From an uncultured Saprospirales bacterium (GTDB taxonomy: Bacteria > Bacteroidota > Bacteroidia > Chitinophagales > Saprospiraceae), in assembly GCA_937864265.1 (NCBI GenBank), contig CALMIR010000142.1, forward strand, positions 1 through 64,000: DNA of 64,000 nucleotides. The letters are read 5' to 3'. Under the pieces are notes generated by a model that did not search any database, was not told the DNA's origin, and saw only the letters and a list, made by a program, of their open reading frames with translations. Shown piece by piece: positions 42,276 through 51,943 of the stretch; position 1 is the stretch's first letter; the number at the start of each line of letters is the position of its first letter. The position numbers and the translations under genes were made by a program.

Positions 42276-45233
42276 CTAACGCACGACCAGCTTGCCGCTG
42301 GCCACTAGCTTACCCTCCATTTGAAGTTGGTACAAGTACAATCCGGCAGATAGCTTGCGACGGTTATAAATGATCTGATCTTCTCTCACCTGCATGGCAT
42401 CTACCAATTGTCCTTGTTGGTTGTATAATGAAAATTGAATGGGTCTGTTATTGGTCCGTCCTTCGATTTCAAAAATGACGTAGTCGAAGGAAGGGTTGGG
42501 ATAGGCTTTTACTTGTACAGGATCAAAGCCTTCCGGGGTATCCACATCTACTGGGATAATCTCTAGCAGCTCTACCAGTGTAGGTGCTGCTATGACATGT
42601 ACTACCTCGTTGGTCATTACGGGTTCAAAATAATCAAAAGTGATGGCAGCACGGTTGACAATCACTGTCCCTACCTCATTATTGGCCTTTTGGGCAATTC
42701 GGAATTCAACAAAGCCATAGGACGATGCGTCAGCTGCGCTGCCATCAGGCGGTAGTGTAATTTCCTCAAATGTAATTTTTAGTACTCCTGTATGATAAAC
42801 TTCTATGTTGTAAGGATGACTACTGGCACCAGGTAGGATGGAACTTGGATCCAAACCTTCGGGCAGCGTATCCCTGATAACAACGCGATTGACGGCCTCC
42901 GTCCCCAAATTGCGGAATGCTATTTTGTAGGTTATGTCTGTCGTAGCAGAAATCTTTGAACCTTGATAACCTTTTGGATGGCCTTGTAATTCCACTTGGT
43001 TGATGGAATCGCTCACCGTACTTACATCTATCGATACAAACGGATCCGCATCATCTTCTGGAAACTGCCCCAAATAGGTAACAGAATAACCACTGCCATC
43101 TTCTGTGCAACCTTCAACGGCTACCGTTGGGAGGCTATTGCCAGGATGCCCTTCTTCTTGCTCTGCAACTAAGCGATAAGTAGCGCCTCCGCCCGGAATG
43201 CTCTTGACCACTTGTTCGCCCACGTCCAGATTGAAATTGCCATCGTCTATCAGGAAGATAAGATCATTTTCAATAACAACATAATTTTTATCTACCTGCA
43301 TGGGCGCAATCCCCACGTTCTCAATGGTAAAAACAATGGTATCATTGACGCATTTGCCGTCCACTTGTACACTGGCACCGCCCCAACCCGGTGTTTCTAC
43401 ACAAAGTGTATCGGGAGTCAGATAGACCTTATTGACTATGGCCTGGGCATCAGCAACTCCGTCGCAATCCAGTTGGGTATTGATGAGGAAACTCCCACCT
43501 CCATTGAAAGGGACATCGCCCAAATCGAAAGCGAATACATTATTACCTTCATCCACAAAAGGCAATCCCGCATCAATGAGGGTCAATTCTTGATCAAGGG
43601 TGACCCTAAGTGTTGCAGCCTCTGCTACGTCTGTACCTGTATTCAGGTAGCTGACCGTATAAGGCACATTACCACATGTGAAAGTCGTAGGCGCGCTGAT
43701 ATCTGCTTCCCAATAAGGGCAAAGGATGCTTGCTTGTACCGGAAAGTCGCGGTACAACGTATCATAAGCTTCACTAAAATCTATATCCGTATAGGTATTC
43801 TGAGGGACGCAACTGTTCCAATAAACATTGGGTGGAATGAGTTCCAGGCTGTAATTGCCCGTATCCACCCGAACAGAATAAAAGCCATTTTCATCCGTAG
43901 AACCAAAATAGGTTTTGCCTTCTCCCTGCACGCGAACCAACCAGTTGTGGAAGGGGTTTTCGCCTACGTCTGCCAAACAGTTATCATTGTCGTCAAAAAC
44001 CACTTTGCCCTGAACGTAGTTGGTAAAAACATTACCCCCACCATCTGTAATCACCAGTGTAATATCATTGGCCAAAACCGAGAACAAAGCATTGTATCCA
44101 GCCAAAGCAAATCCCCCATTAGCTGTTAGGGCAATATCTTGGGCAAAATCTAGCAGAACCACATCGCCCCCCTGCTGAGTCCAAAGGATATTTCCGGCAG
44201 GGTCATATTTGACAATCAAAAAATTGATATCTATGGCATCCAACTCTGTATAACCCCCAATCACTAAATCGCCATCTGGTAACTCAATAATGGAATTGGC
44301 TCCATCACCAAGACCAAATATATCCTGCGAGCGCGACCAGGTTTCATCGCCATCTGCATCATATTTCCAAAGCCCTACATTATTAGAAGAAGTACCTGCT
44401 ACCACCAATTGTTGGTCTTGGGTGGCCACCAAGTCGTTCCCGATCTCTGAACCCAAGGTGGACTGCCCACGCTTCCAGATGACCTCACCATTGCTATCCA
44501 AGCGATAAATGAACATATCCGATCCAAACGCCGTGGGCGGTGGCAGTGGATTGTCTTCAGCGCCGCAAATGGCATAACCATCTAAAAATGGCACTACAGC
44601 CAAAGCTTGATCTCCTCGGTCTTCGCCGAATATCTTACGCCATTGCTCATTGCCCGTTTCATCTACTTTGATTAGGAATATATCATTTTCCTGATCGGTG
44701 TATTCTACATGGCCTGCCAGCAAATAGCCGCCATCCGGGCTTTTGGCAATATCTGCTAATTTGACTTGATTTGCCGTAGGTTCAGAAAAAGAATGACTCC
44801 ATTCCGGAGCGCCTTTATTGTCTATTTTCAGTAGGTAGCCCTGATAGGGACCTTGAATGGCAGTATAAGAAATCGATCCGACAATCAAAAAACCGCCATC
44901 AGGCGTTTGAAGCGCAGCATTGGCATATTCCGTATTGCCATCATCCACCACATTTTCCCACAACACCGTGCCATCCACATCAGTACGGATCAAGTAAATA
45001 TCAATATCCTGATCTTGTCCTTGAGGAACAGATTCGCTGAAACCAACTACTAGGTAACCGTGATCGGAAGTTTGGATGATGACCGAGCCTTGATCCTCTT
45101 TATTGCCTCCGAAGCTCGCTTCCCAGCCCTGGGCACTGGCAGGCAAAGCCCATAGAATACCCATAGCAACCACCACGGTTTGGAGGAGGCATAATGCATG
45201 GATGCGGGTTAAAGAAACAATCATACGAGTCAT
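42276..45233 (-). CDS. Secreted T9SS-sorted repeat protein (~985 aa)
   Basis: I take the ATG at 45231-45233, which gives MTRMIVSLTRIHALCLLQT and a signal peptide ending ALPASAQG; upstream ATGs at 45269 and 45317 are also in frame. The mature protein begins GWEASFGG, and blade-like repeats (DGGFLIVGS, DGGYLLAGH, DGDLVIGGY) fill the first ~400 residues. An SdrD-B-like segment (GKVVFDDNDNCLADVGENP), DUF11-like modules (FRNLGTEAVNRVVIRDTLP) and a T9SS sorting domain (YPNPSFDYVIFEI to KLVVR) follow. Architecture and order match the 969-aa protein at 22131-25040. It should be secreted and displayed or released. Confidence 0.83.
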   Translation of the reverse strand: MTRMIVSLTRIHALCLLQTVVVAMGILWALPASAQGWEASFGGNKEDQGSVIIQTSDHGYLVVGFSESVPQGQDQDIDIYLIRTDVDGTVLWENVVDDGNTEYANAALQTPDGGFLIVGSISYTAIQGPYQGYLLKIDNKGAPEWSHSFSEPTANQVKLADIAKSPDGGYLLAGHVEYTDQENDIFLIKVDETGNEQWRKIFGEDRGDQALAVVPFLDGYAICGAEDNPLPPPTAFGSDMFIYRLDSNGEVIWKRGQSTLGSEIGNDLVATQDQQLVVAGTSSNNVGLWKYDADGDETWSRSQDIFGLGDGANSIIELPDGDLVIGGYTELDAIDINFLIVKYDPAGNILWTQQGGDVVLLDFAQDIALTANGGFALAGYNALFSVLANDITLVITDGGGNVFTNYVQGKVVFDDNDNCLADVGENPFHNWLVRVQGEGKTYFGSTDENGFYSVRVDTGNYSLELIPPNVYWNSCVPQNTYTDIDFSEAYDTLYRDFPVQASILCPYWEADISAPTTFTCGNVPYTVSYLNTGTDVAEAATLRVTLDQELTLIDAGLPFVDEGNNVFAFDLGDVPFNGGGSFLINTQLDCDGVADAQAIVNKVYLTPDTLCVETPGWGGASVQVDGKCVNDTIVFTIENVGIAPMQVDKNYVVIENDLIFLIDDGNFNLDVGEQVVKSIPGGGATYRLVAEQEEGHPGNSLPTVAVEGCTEDGSGYSVTYLGQFPEDDADPFVSIDVSTVSDSINQVELQGHPKGYQGSKISATTDITYKIAFRNLGTEAVNRVVIRDTLPEGLDPSSILPGASSHPYNIEVYHTGVLKITFEEITLPPDGSAADASSYGFVEFRIAQKANNEVGTVIVNRAAITFDYFEPVMTNEVVHVIAAPTLVELLEIIPVDVDTPEGFDPVQVKAYPNPSFDYVIFEIEGRTNNRPIQFSLYNQQGQLVDAMQVREDQIIYNRRKLSAGLYLYQLQMEGKLVASGKLVVR

Positions 45234-45433
45234 TAGCGAGTGTTTAAGGCCGAAATCTTTGGATCGCATTACAAAAGTGTTTGGATTTAGAAGGAAAAAC
45301 AAATACAAAAAAAGCAATTTGTTGATAAAAAACCATTATTTTTGAACATCTATAATGTCGTTTATCCAGCTAAAAAGCTGATTTTCAAAATATCCACTAT
45401 TAAGCATTTATTAACAGCTTGTTGTTGAAAATC

Positions 45434-46849
45434 ATGGAAAATAGTACCCTCATCAGCATATTACGCACCTTCCATAAAAAAGAAATCCGGGATTTTAAAA
45501 AATGGATTCAATCTCCTATTCACAACCAACGGGAAGACGTGGTTCACCTTTTCGATTATCTTATCGCCAGTGACCATTTGAATCAGGATAAATTTTTGCA
45601 AAAGGAACGCGTTTTCTCTAAGCTATTTTCATCTGAACCCTATGATGATGCTAAATTAAGGCAAAGCATCCATTTTTTATTGAAAGCCATCGAGGAATTT
45701 CTCATTTTCCACGAAATGCGGGAAGACGAGGTTCGCTCTAAAATTACTTTGGCCAGCGTTTACCGCAAACGCAAACTAGACAAGGCTTTTGGTAAAACCG
45801 TTCAATTGATTGACACCATTCAGGAAAACTCCCCCTATCGCAACGAGCAATATCTGCGCAACGAATACCTGCTTCAAAACGAGAAATATACTTATATAGC
45901 CGATAAAAAAAGAACGGCAAATGAGGTTTATTTGCAAGAGGTTTCAGATGCCTTAGATGCGACTTATCTAGCTGACAAACTACGTCAGTGTTGCTTGATT
46001 CGAGCTCACCAAAGGGTCGTTACCATTGATTATAACATCGGGATGCTAGAAGAAGTATTACAATATATACAAAATAATCTTAAACTACTAGAATTGCCTG
46101 CTATTGCCATCTATTATAATTGTTACTATACGTTTATATATCCAGAGAATGACTCCTACTTCCAAGCATTAAAAGTAGCTATCATTAAAACCGGACATCT
46201 TTTCCCAAATGACGAGGCTAAGGATATCTTTATCATGGCTATAAGCTATTGTATAGAGCGCATCAACAAAGGCCATCTTTCCTATACCCGAGAGTTATTT
46301 GACTTTTATAAAAAAGGCTTCGAAGAAAAAATCTTGCTGGACAATAATGCCATTACTTTATACACCTTCCGGAATGTAGTAACGGTGGGGCTGAAACTGG
46401 AAGAAGACAAATGGGTATCCAACTTTATCCGCAACTACAATAAATACATTGATGAAGAATACCGCGAAAGCATCACCAACTATTGCATGGCTATGGTAAG
46501 TATCAATCAAAAAGATTACAGCGCAGCGATGCGCCTTTTGGCTACCACTGAAATCAAAGACGTACTCATCCACCTGAATGCCAAAACCATGCTACTGAAA
46601 ATGTATTACGAGTTGGACGAAATAGACGCACTAGAGTCCCTGCTCGAAAGCATGCGCACCTTTATTCAGCGCAAACAAATGATTGAATCCTACAAGGCCA
46701 ATTACCAAAATATCGTCAAATTCACTAAAAAGTTAATCCGGATAAAACCCTATGATAAAACTCAAACAGAAGGTTTGCGTAAAACTATAAGTGAGGCAAG
46801 CCCACTCACCGAAAAACAGTGGTTTTTGCAACAATTGGATAAGGTTTGA
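45434..46849 (+). CDS. Helical protein of unknown function, paralogue 2
   Basis: A 471-residue protein from the ATG at 45434 (an upstream TTG at 45419 is in frame but MENSTLISIL matches the paralogue's start). No known domain, signal peptide or membrane segment is evident; the sequence looks all-helical. It is a clear paralogue of 25201-26601 and, like it, is divergent from a T9SS repeat-protein gene. The repeated pairing suggests a functional link between a cytoplasmic helical protein and the secreted product, but the role is unknown. Confidence 0.88.
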   Translation: MENSTLISILRTFHKKEIRDFKKWIQSPIHNQREDVVHLFDYLIASDHLNQDKFLQKERVFSKLFSSEPYDDAKLRQSIHFLLKAIEEFLIFHEMREDEVRSKITLASVYRKRKLDKAFGKTVQLIDTIQENSPYRNEQYLRNEYLLQNEKYTYIADKKRTANEVYLQEVSDALDATYLADKLRQCCLIRAHQRVVTIDYNIGMLEEVLQYIQNNLKLLELPAIAIYYNCYYTFIYPENDSYFQALKVAIIKTGHLFPNDEAKDIFIMAISYCIERINKGHLSYTRELFDFYKKGFEEKILLDNNAITLYTFRNVVTVGLKLEEDKWVSNFIRNYNKYIDEEYRESITNYCMAMVSINQKDYSAAMRLLATTEIKDVLIHLNAKTMLLKMYYELDEIDALESLLESMRTFIQRKQMIESYKANYQNIVKFTKKLIRIKPYDKTQTEGLRKTISEASPLTEKQWFLQQLDKV

Positions 46850-46921
46850 GGCCTAGCCTTGAAAATGAAAGGGGAAAGAACTTGAAGTGTTATTCCCTTT
46901 TCAGAAGGCTGTTTTATTGTC

Positions 46922-47077
46922 TTAGAAAATCAAATCATCTTCTACGACAAAAAATATCAAATCATCTTCTACGATAAAATCTTCGCCTCCTTTGATCGCC
47001 AGCATGTTTTGGTTGGAAATGACTTCTGCTTTTGCTGCAAAGTCCTCAAATTTCAATGGTGCTTTTTGATTTTTCAT
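46922..47077 (-). CDS. GG-leader peptide precursor (51 aa) with tandem-repeat core
   Basis: A small minus-strand gene reads MKNQKAPLKFEDFAAKAEVI, then SNQNMLAIKGG and a 20-residue tail. The leader ends in a double glycine (Gly30-Gly31) preceded by NMLAIK, the pattern of Bacteroidota RiPP and bacteriocin precursors processed by C39 peptidase transporters. The core is ED followed by two 9-residue repeats, FIVEDDLIF and FVVEDDLIF, encoded by a 27-bp tandem DNA repeat (46952-46978 and 46925-46951). No modifying enzyme or transporter is adjacent: upstream on the plus strand is paralogue 2 and downstream metF. The gene sits alone in a ~390-bp gap; coding status is inferred from the leader and the repeat keeping the frame. 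Confidence 0.72.
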   Translation of the reverse strand: MKNQKAPLKFEDFAAKAEVISNQNMLAIKGGEDFIVEDDLIFFVVEDDLIF

Positions 47078-47180
47078 ATTGCTATATGATTAATTGGTGA
47101 GGCGTAATAATAATAATACCTTGTAATTTTTTTCAATTTTTTTTTAATTTAATCCTTTTTGCCCTTATACCCCGCTTCCC

Positions 47181-47211
47181 TTGCCCAATCCCCCCCTTAT
47201 TTGTAGCTTTG
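47181..47211 (+). promoter_or_regulatory. Candidate metF promoter (TTG - N20 - TAGCTTTG)
   Basis: TTG at 47181-47183 and TAGCTTTG at 47204-47211 are separated by 20 bases, matching the Bacteroidota -33/-7 layout. The predicted start of transcription is near 47218, giving a leader of about 24 bases before the ATG at 47242. This also argues against the in-frame TTG at 47209 as the translation start. Confidence 0.65.
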
Positions 47212-47241
47212 CCCGGTACAAAAGGCCAAAGCCAGTCTTAC

Positions 47242-48198
47242 ATGAAAGTTACCGATTATTTTGAACGCGCACAAGGAAAAACACTGATTTCATTTGAGGT
47301 ATTGCCGCCGCTGAAAGGGGGGAGTATGAAAGCTATTTTCGACACCCTCGATCCGCTGATGGAATTCAAGCCGCCCTTTATTGATGTGACTTATCACCGG
47401 GAGGAGTTTATCTACAAAAAGCGCCCGAGCGGCTATTATGAAAAAACCGCTATCCGCAAACGCCCGGGTACCGTGGGTATTTGCGCTGCCATCATGCACC
47501 GCTATGGGGTGGATGCAGTGCCTCATCTAATTTGCGGTGGTTTCACTACTGAAGATACCGAAAATGCACTGATAGACCTTAATTTTTTAAACATCAACAA
47601 TGTATTGGCACTGAGGGGCGATGCCCGCAAATTTGAGCAACACTTCGTCGCGGAAGAAGGAGGGCATCAGTTTGCCATAGATTTGGTCAAACAGATTGTG
47701 GAAATGAACCGTGGCCGCTACTTGGACGATGGCATCGAGCATGGCGAACCTACTGACTTCTGCATCGGGATAGCCGGTTACCCGGAAAAACATTTTGAAT
47801 CGCCCAATATCGATTTCGACCTGCAACGCATGAAAGACAAGATAGATGCTGGCGCCAATTACATCGTTACCCAAATGTTTTATGACAACAGTAAGTATTT
47901 TGAATACCTGGAGCACTGCAAAGCCATCGGCATTGATGTACCCATTGTACCGGGTTTAAAACCCATCACCAAGAAGTACCAATTGAATTCCATTCCCAGG
48001 CATTTTTATGTTAATTTGCCTAAGGATTTGGTCGATGAAATGGAAAAGGCTAAAACGCCGGAAGCTCGACAGGAAGTCGGCATAGAGTGGTGCATAGCTC
48101 AATCCCAAGAGTTGAAGGCCGCCGGAGTGCCTTGTTTGCATTATTACACCATGGGCGATTCGGAGACCATTAGGCGTATTGTCGAGGCTGTTTTTTAA
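47242..48198 (+). CDS. metF: Methylenetetrahydrofolate reductase MetF
   Basis: Flavoenzyme that reduces 5,10-methylene-THF to 5-methyl-THF for methionine synthesis. The 318-residue protein from ATG 47242 has the N-terminal FEVLPPLKGG segment with the catalytic Glu19. NNVLALRGDA binds FAD/substrate, and GYPEKHFESP and VTQMFYDNSKYFEYL follow as in bacterial MetF. Length and order are normal. A well-formed promoter lies just upstream. Confidence 0.95.
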   Translation: MKVTDYFERAQGKTLISFEVLPPLKGGSMKAIFDTLDPLMEFKPPFIDVTYHREEFIYKKRPSGYYEKTAIRKRPGTVGICAAIMHRYGVDAVPHLICGGFTTEDTENALIDLNFLNINNVLALRGDARKFEQHFVAEEGGHQFAIDLVKQIVEMNRGRYLDDGIEHGEPTDFCIGIAGYPEKHFESPNIDFDLQRMKDKIDAGANYIVTQMFYDNSKYFEYLEHCKAIGIDVPIVPGLKPITKKYQLNSIPRHFYVNLPKDLVDEMEKAKTPEARQEVGIEWCIAQSQELKAAGVPCLHYYTMGDSETIRRIVEAVF

Positions 48199-48369
48199 TG
48201 TTGAAATTTCTTAAAGCCCAAAAAACTTCTGAAATCGTTGATCGGAAATCTGATGTACGATGTGCGATTAGCGATAAACGCTGCCCTCCGAAACCCCATC
48301 CGAAATAGCGTGTGGGTACAAGCAGGCAGCATATCATTTTCCCAAGCGCAATATATAGATAATCGTAAA

Positions 48370-50478
48370 ATGATTAAGTACAAAAAAGACATTGACAATA
48401 TCGCTACGCTGGTTCTCGACATGAGCGGGCGAAACATCAATGTAATCAACCATGCCTTGAGCGATGCTTTCGCACAGGTAATCACCCATTTAAAAAATGA
48501 AAAAGCTAAGGGTAAACTTCGGGGAGTCATCATCACATCAGCTAAGAAGAACTTTTTAGTAGGAGGCGATCTGGAATACCTTTATCGCGATTACCGCCCT
48601 GAAGAAATTTTCAACTTTGCCCAACGCTTGAAGCGGGTTTTTCGCGACTTAGAAAGCCCCGGGGTGCCTGTAGTAGCGGCCATCAATGGCACGGCTATGG
48701 GAACGGGCTTCGAGTTGGCGCTGGCTTGTCACCACCGCATCGTACTGAATGATTCTGAAATCCGCCTGGGTTTCCCTGAAGTACAACTAGGACTGATCCC
48801 TAGCAGTGGTGGCATTGTACGTCTGATGTGGCTGTTGGGTATTGAAAAAGCTTACCCGATTCTGAGCAGTGCCCGGCGCTATACCCCCCTGGAAGCCTTA
48901 AAAGCCAATATGATAGACGAGTTAGTCACTTCTCGCCAGGAAATGATGGAAAGGGCAAAAGCCTGGCTTTTGCAAAACGAAGAAGGCCGTCGCCCTTGGG
49001 ATCGCAAACAATGCCACATACCGGGCGGTACAGCCGCCGATAACCATGTAGCCGAACACATCCGCACCTTGAGCGCCCAGCTTTCCGGCCAGACTTATAA
49101 TAATTTCCCCGCCCAACGTACCATCCTCAGCATATTGGCTGAGGGATCGAAAGTTGATTTCGATACGGCCTCGCTGATTGAAACCCGCTATTACACCAAT
49201 TTGCAAAGCAGTAAAGCTTGCAAAAACATGATGAAGGCATTTTGGGTGGACTACAACTTCATCAAACAAGGCGGCAACCGCCCAAAAGGCTTTGGTAAGT
49301 TTCGTCCGCGCAAAATCGGTATTATCGGGGCGGGGCGGATGGGTTCCGGCATTGCTTTTGCCTGCCTGCGCCACGGCATGGAAGTGGTGATGAAAGATGT
49401 GTCAAAACCGATCGCCGAACGGGGCAGGGAATACGTAAAACGCAAATTGGAGGAGCTAATTGGCAATGGCAAAATTCAGCCAGAACAAAAAGACAAGATG
49501 CTCAGCAGGATACTGACCACAGAGCAATCCAAAGATTTTGAGGGCTGCGATTTGATCATAGAAGCTGTTTTTGAAAACCAACTGGTGAAGCAGAAAGTCA
49601 TGCGCGAAGCAGAAGCTTTTTTGGACGAATATTCGCTTTTTGCCAGCAATACCGTTTCTATCCCCATTACCCAACTGGCGGATGCGGCCATGCGGCCCGA
49701 AAACTATGTGGGGCTTCATTTTTTCCCTCCGGCTGAAGAAGTGCCTTTGGTGGAAATTGTACGAGGACGAAAAACCACGGAGGAAACCATCGCCCGCGCC
49801 TTCGATTTTGTTCGAGCGATTCACAAGGTGCCCATTATTGTAAAAGACGATTGGGGCTTTTACGCAGCCAGGGTACACAATACCTATATTTTGGAAGGTA
49901 TCACCATGTTGCAAGAAGGCTATTCCCCGGCTGTCATTGAAAACCTAGGCAAACAAGCGGGCATGCCAAAAGGAGCCTTGGAACTGGCCGACGAATTGGG
50001 CTTCAATATGGTATTGAAATATGAAAACCAGGCTGCTGAACACTACGGCGCCAAATACGTCCAGCACCCGGCAGTAGCGGTGTTGAAAAAAATGTTGGAA
50101 GAACTACAGCGTCCGGGTTTGCCCAAAAGAGCAGGCTTTTATGACTATGTGGGCGAACAGAAAACGGGATTGTGGGAAGGTCTGAGCCAGCATTTTCCCG
50201 TTACAAAAACCGCGGTGAACACCCAGGAACTGATTGAACGCTTCTTGTTTGCGCAAGTGCTGGAAGCCGTTTGGTGCATGCAAGAAAACGTAATCGCTTC
50301 GATAGCGGGCGCCAATTTGGGCAGCATTTATGGCTGGGGCTTTCCAGCTTTTAAAGGTGGGGTTATTCAGTACATCCACGATTATGGTATGGAAGCCTTC
50401 AAGGTTCAATGTCATCTCTACCAACAACGGCATGGACAGCGCTTTAGTGTTCCGGCTAAGCTAGAGGGGTTGATATAA
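48370..50478 (+). CDS. fadJ: Fatty acid oxidation multifunctional protein FadJ-like (enoyl-CoA hydratase/3-hydroxyacyl-CoA dehydrogenase)
   Basis: A 702-residue beta-oxidation enzyme. I use the ATG at 48370, since the ~44 residues encoded upstream to 48238 are not conserved-looking. The N-terminal crotonase domain has an oxyanion-hole pair (VGGDLEYLY and NGTAMGTGFELALAC) and the Glu-bearing FPEVQLGLIPSSGG. The second half starts with the NAD loop GIIGAGRMGSGIA (about 316-328), followed by FFPPAEEVPLVEIVRG with the hydroxyacyl-CoA dehydrogenase Glu. It converges with the histidine-kinase gene. The matching thiolase is not in the window. Confidence 0.92.
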   Translation: MIKYKKDIDNIATLVLDMSGRNINVINHALSDAFAQVITHLKNEKAKGKLRGVIITSAKKNFLVGGDLEYLYRDYRPEEIFNFAQRLKRVFRDLESPGVPVVAAINGTAMGTGFELALACHHRIVLNDSEIRLGFPEVQLGLIPSSGGIVRLMWLLGIEKAYPILSSARRYTPLEALKANMIDELVTSRQEMMERAKAWLLQNEEGRRPWDRKQCHIPGGTAADNHVAEHIRTLSAQLSGQTYNNFPAQRTILSILAEGSKVDFDTASLIETRYYTNLQSSKACKNMMKAFWVDYNFIKQGGNRPKGFGKFRPRKIGIIGAGRMGSGIAFACLRHGMEVVMKDVSKPIAERGREYVKRKLEELIGNGKIQPEQKDKMLSRILTTEQSKDFEGCDLIIEAVFENQLVKQKVMREAEAFLDEYSLFASNTVSIPITQLADAAMRPENYVGLHFFPPAEEVPLVEIVRGRKTTEETIARAFDFVRAIHKVPIIVKDDWGFYAARVHNTYILEGITMLQEGYSPAVIENLGKQAGMPKGALELADELGFNMVLKYENQAAEHYGAKYVQHPAVAVLKKMLEELQRPGLPKRAGFYDYVGEQKTGLWEGLSQHFPVTKTAVNTQELIERFLFAQVLEAVWCMQENVIASIAGANLGSIYGWGFPAFKGGVIQYIHDYGMEAFKVQCHLYQQRHGQRFSVPAKLEGLI

Positions 50479-50497
50479 ATGAGATGCTGCATAAAAG

Positions 50498-51853
50498 CTA
50501 CAACATTATGCCGCTTCTTACAGTTGGAAAGTCCACTTCATAGTCTGTTTTTTTGTCGGGTAGTAAAATCCAAAAACAACTACCTGCTCCCTCGGCCGAT
50601 TCTACCCAAATTTTTCCCCCGTGTTCTTCCACTACTTTTTTACATATTGCCAGGCCAATTCCGGTGCCGGGGTACTGGTCTTTAGTATGTAAGCGCTTGA
50701 ACATTTGAAATATGTAGTGATGGTATTCTTCTGCAATGCCAATCCCATTGTCCTTTACTGAAAAGAGGTATCCTTTTTCTTGTTTTTCAACATTAATTTC
50801 TATGCAAATTAACGTGTTATCATTGTACTTAACTGCGTTTTCTAAAAGATTGTGGAATAACTGAAAAAGTTGTGTCTTATTGCCCAATATTGTTGGAAGC
50901 TTTGGAACATCAATACCAAATGTCTTATCAGGAAAAAGTAGCTGTACTTGTGACATACTCTGATGAATCACTTCATCAATATCAACAAAAACTACATTGC
51001 CATTAGACGCTTTACTTAATCGGGAGTAATCTAAAATATCTGTAATAAGGGTATCCATCTGGTGTGTGCCATTGATGACATAACTCAGATAATCCGCTAC
51101 ATTTTCATATTTTGCTTGGCTGATATCACGCTTGATCAGACCCGAAAAACTAGCTATGCTCCGGAGGGGCGTTTTCAAATCATGTGAGGCCAAATAAGCG
51201 AAGCTTTCGATTTCCTGATAAGCTTCCAGTAGTTTATCGTTGCGTTTTTCTAGTATAATCAACAATTCACCCAGTTTTTTTTCATTGGTCTCATTGGCGA
51301 AAAAGAAAAAACCAATTAAGGAAACGATACATAAAGCAGATGCTATAAAAACAATGATTGGATCATAAGCATTAACATATTCGGCTCTGATAGCCGGATA
51401 AAAACTCAAATATATTCGGCTGACTACATAAAGCGAGATGATATAAAAAATAATAAAAAATCGAACAAGACTACTGGAATGAAAAATAATTGCGAGGATC
51501 ATAAACACGAAATACGTATATTCTGCACGTACTTCTGCTCCATAAATCACCATGAGGATCGTCATTAACAGCGGGTAAATAAAAGTCAAAACATACCTAG
51601 CCGTTTGATGTTTTCCCAGATAAGATAGCATCAGTAGAGAGAACGTAACTACAAGTAAAAGCCATAAAAAATAACCATCAATCTTGTGATTGATAAAATC
51701 CTCCACCAGGCCAACTAGTTGAATAACAAATACCAAGAAACACATGCGATTCATCAACCAAATACGCACCCTTTCTTTGTACTCATATTGGCGATCTTCC
51801 CTTATACCAATATTGGATATAAAGTGCCAGAATTGCTGTGCATGCTGTAACAT
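50498..51853 (-). CDS. Membrane sensor histidine kinase
   Basis: A 451-residue kinase with about six hydrophobic segments in residues 38-186 and a short coiled-coil to about 215. The DHp domain has the phospho-acceptor His224 in ASHDLKTPLR, and the ATPase domain has NLLENAVKY (N box), DNGIGI (G1) and GTGIGLAICKK (G2). No response regulator is adjacent; the regulator at 62289-62924 is about 10 kb away and has no Asp acceptor. The signal is unknown, though the membrane-embedded input points to a membrane or hydrophobic cue. Confidence 0.92.
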   Translation of the reverse strand: MLQHAQQFWHFISNIGIREDRQYEYKERVRIWLMNRMCFLVFVIQLVGLVEDFINHKIDGYFLWLLLVVTFSLLMLSYLGKHQTARYVLTFIYPLLMTILMVIYGAEVRAEYTYFVFMILAIIFHSSSLVRFFIIFYIISLYVVSRIYLSFYPAIRAEYVNAYDPIIVFIASALCIVSLIGFFFFANETNEKKLGELLIILEKRNDKLLEAYQEIESFAYLASHDLKTPLRSIASFSGLIKRDISQAKYENVADYLSYVINGTHQMDTLITDILDYSRLSKASNGNVVFVDIDEVIHQSMSQVQLLFPDKTFGIDVPKLPTILGNKTQLFQLFHNLLENAVKYNDNTLICIEINVEKQEKGYLFSVKDNGIGIAEEYHHYIFQMFKRLHTKDQYPGTGIGLAICKKVVEEHGGKIWVESAEGAGSCFWILLPDKKTDYEVDFPTVRSGIML

Positions 51854-51943
51854 AGTTCTCTCCTTTCAGTATATGTACCGCAATAAGGCAGGCTTCGTAA
51901 TGAAAGTCTTCCTGTGCTAAATTTAATAATACAAGTTGCCTCT

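Noticed and set aside
43212-44129. 305-codon plus-strand open frame
   Set aside because: It lies wholly antisense to the T9SS repeat protein; the Ile/Ala/Arg-rich sequence has no domain features.
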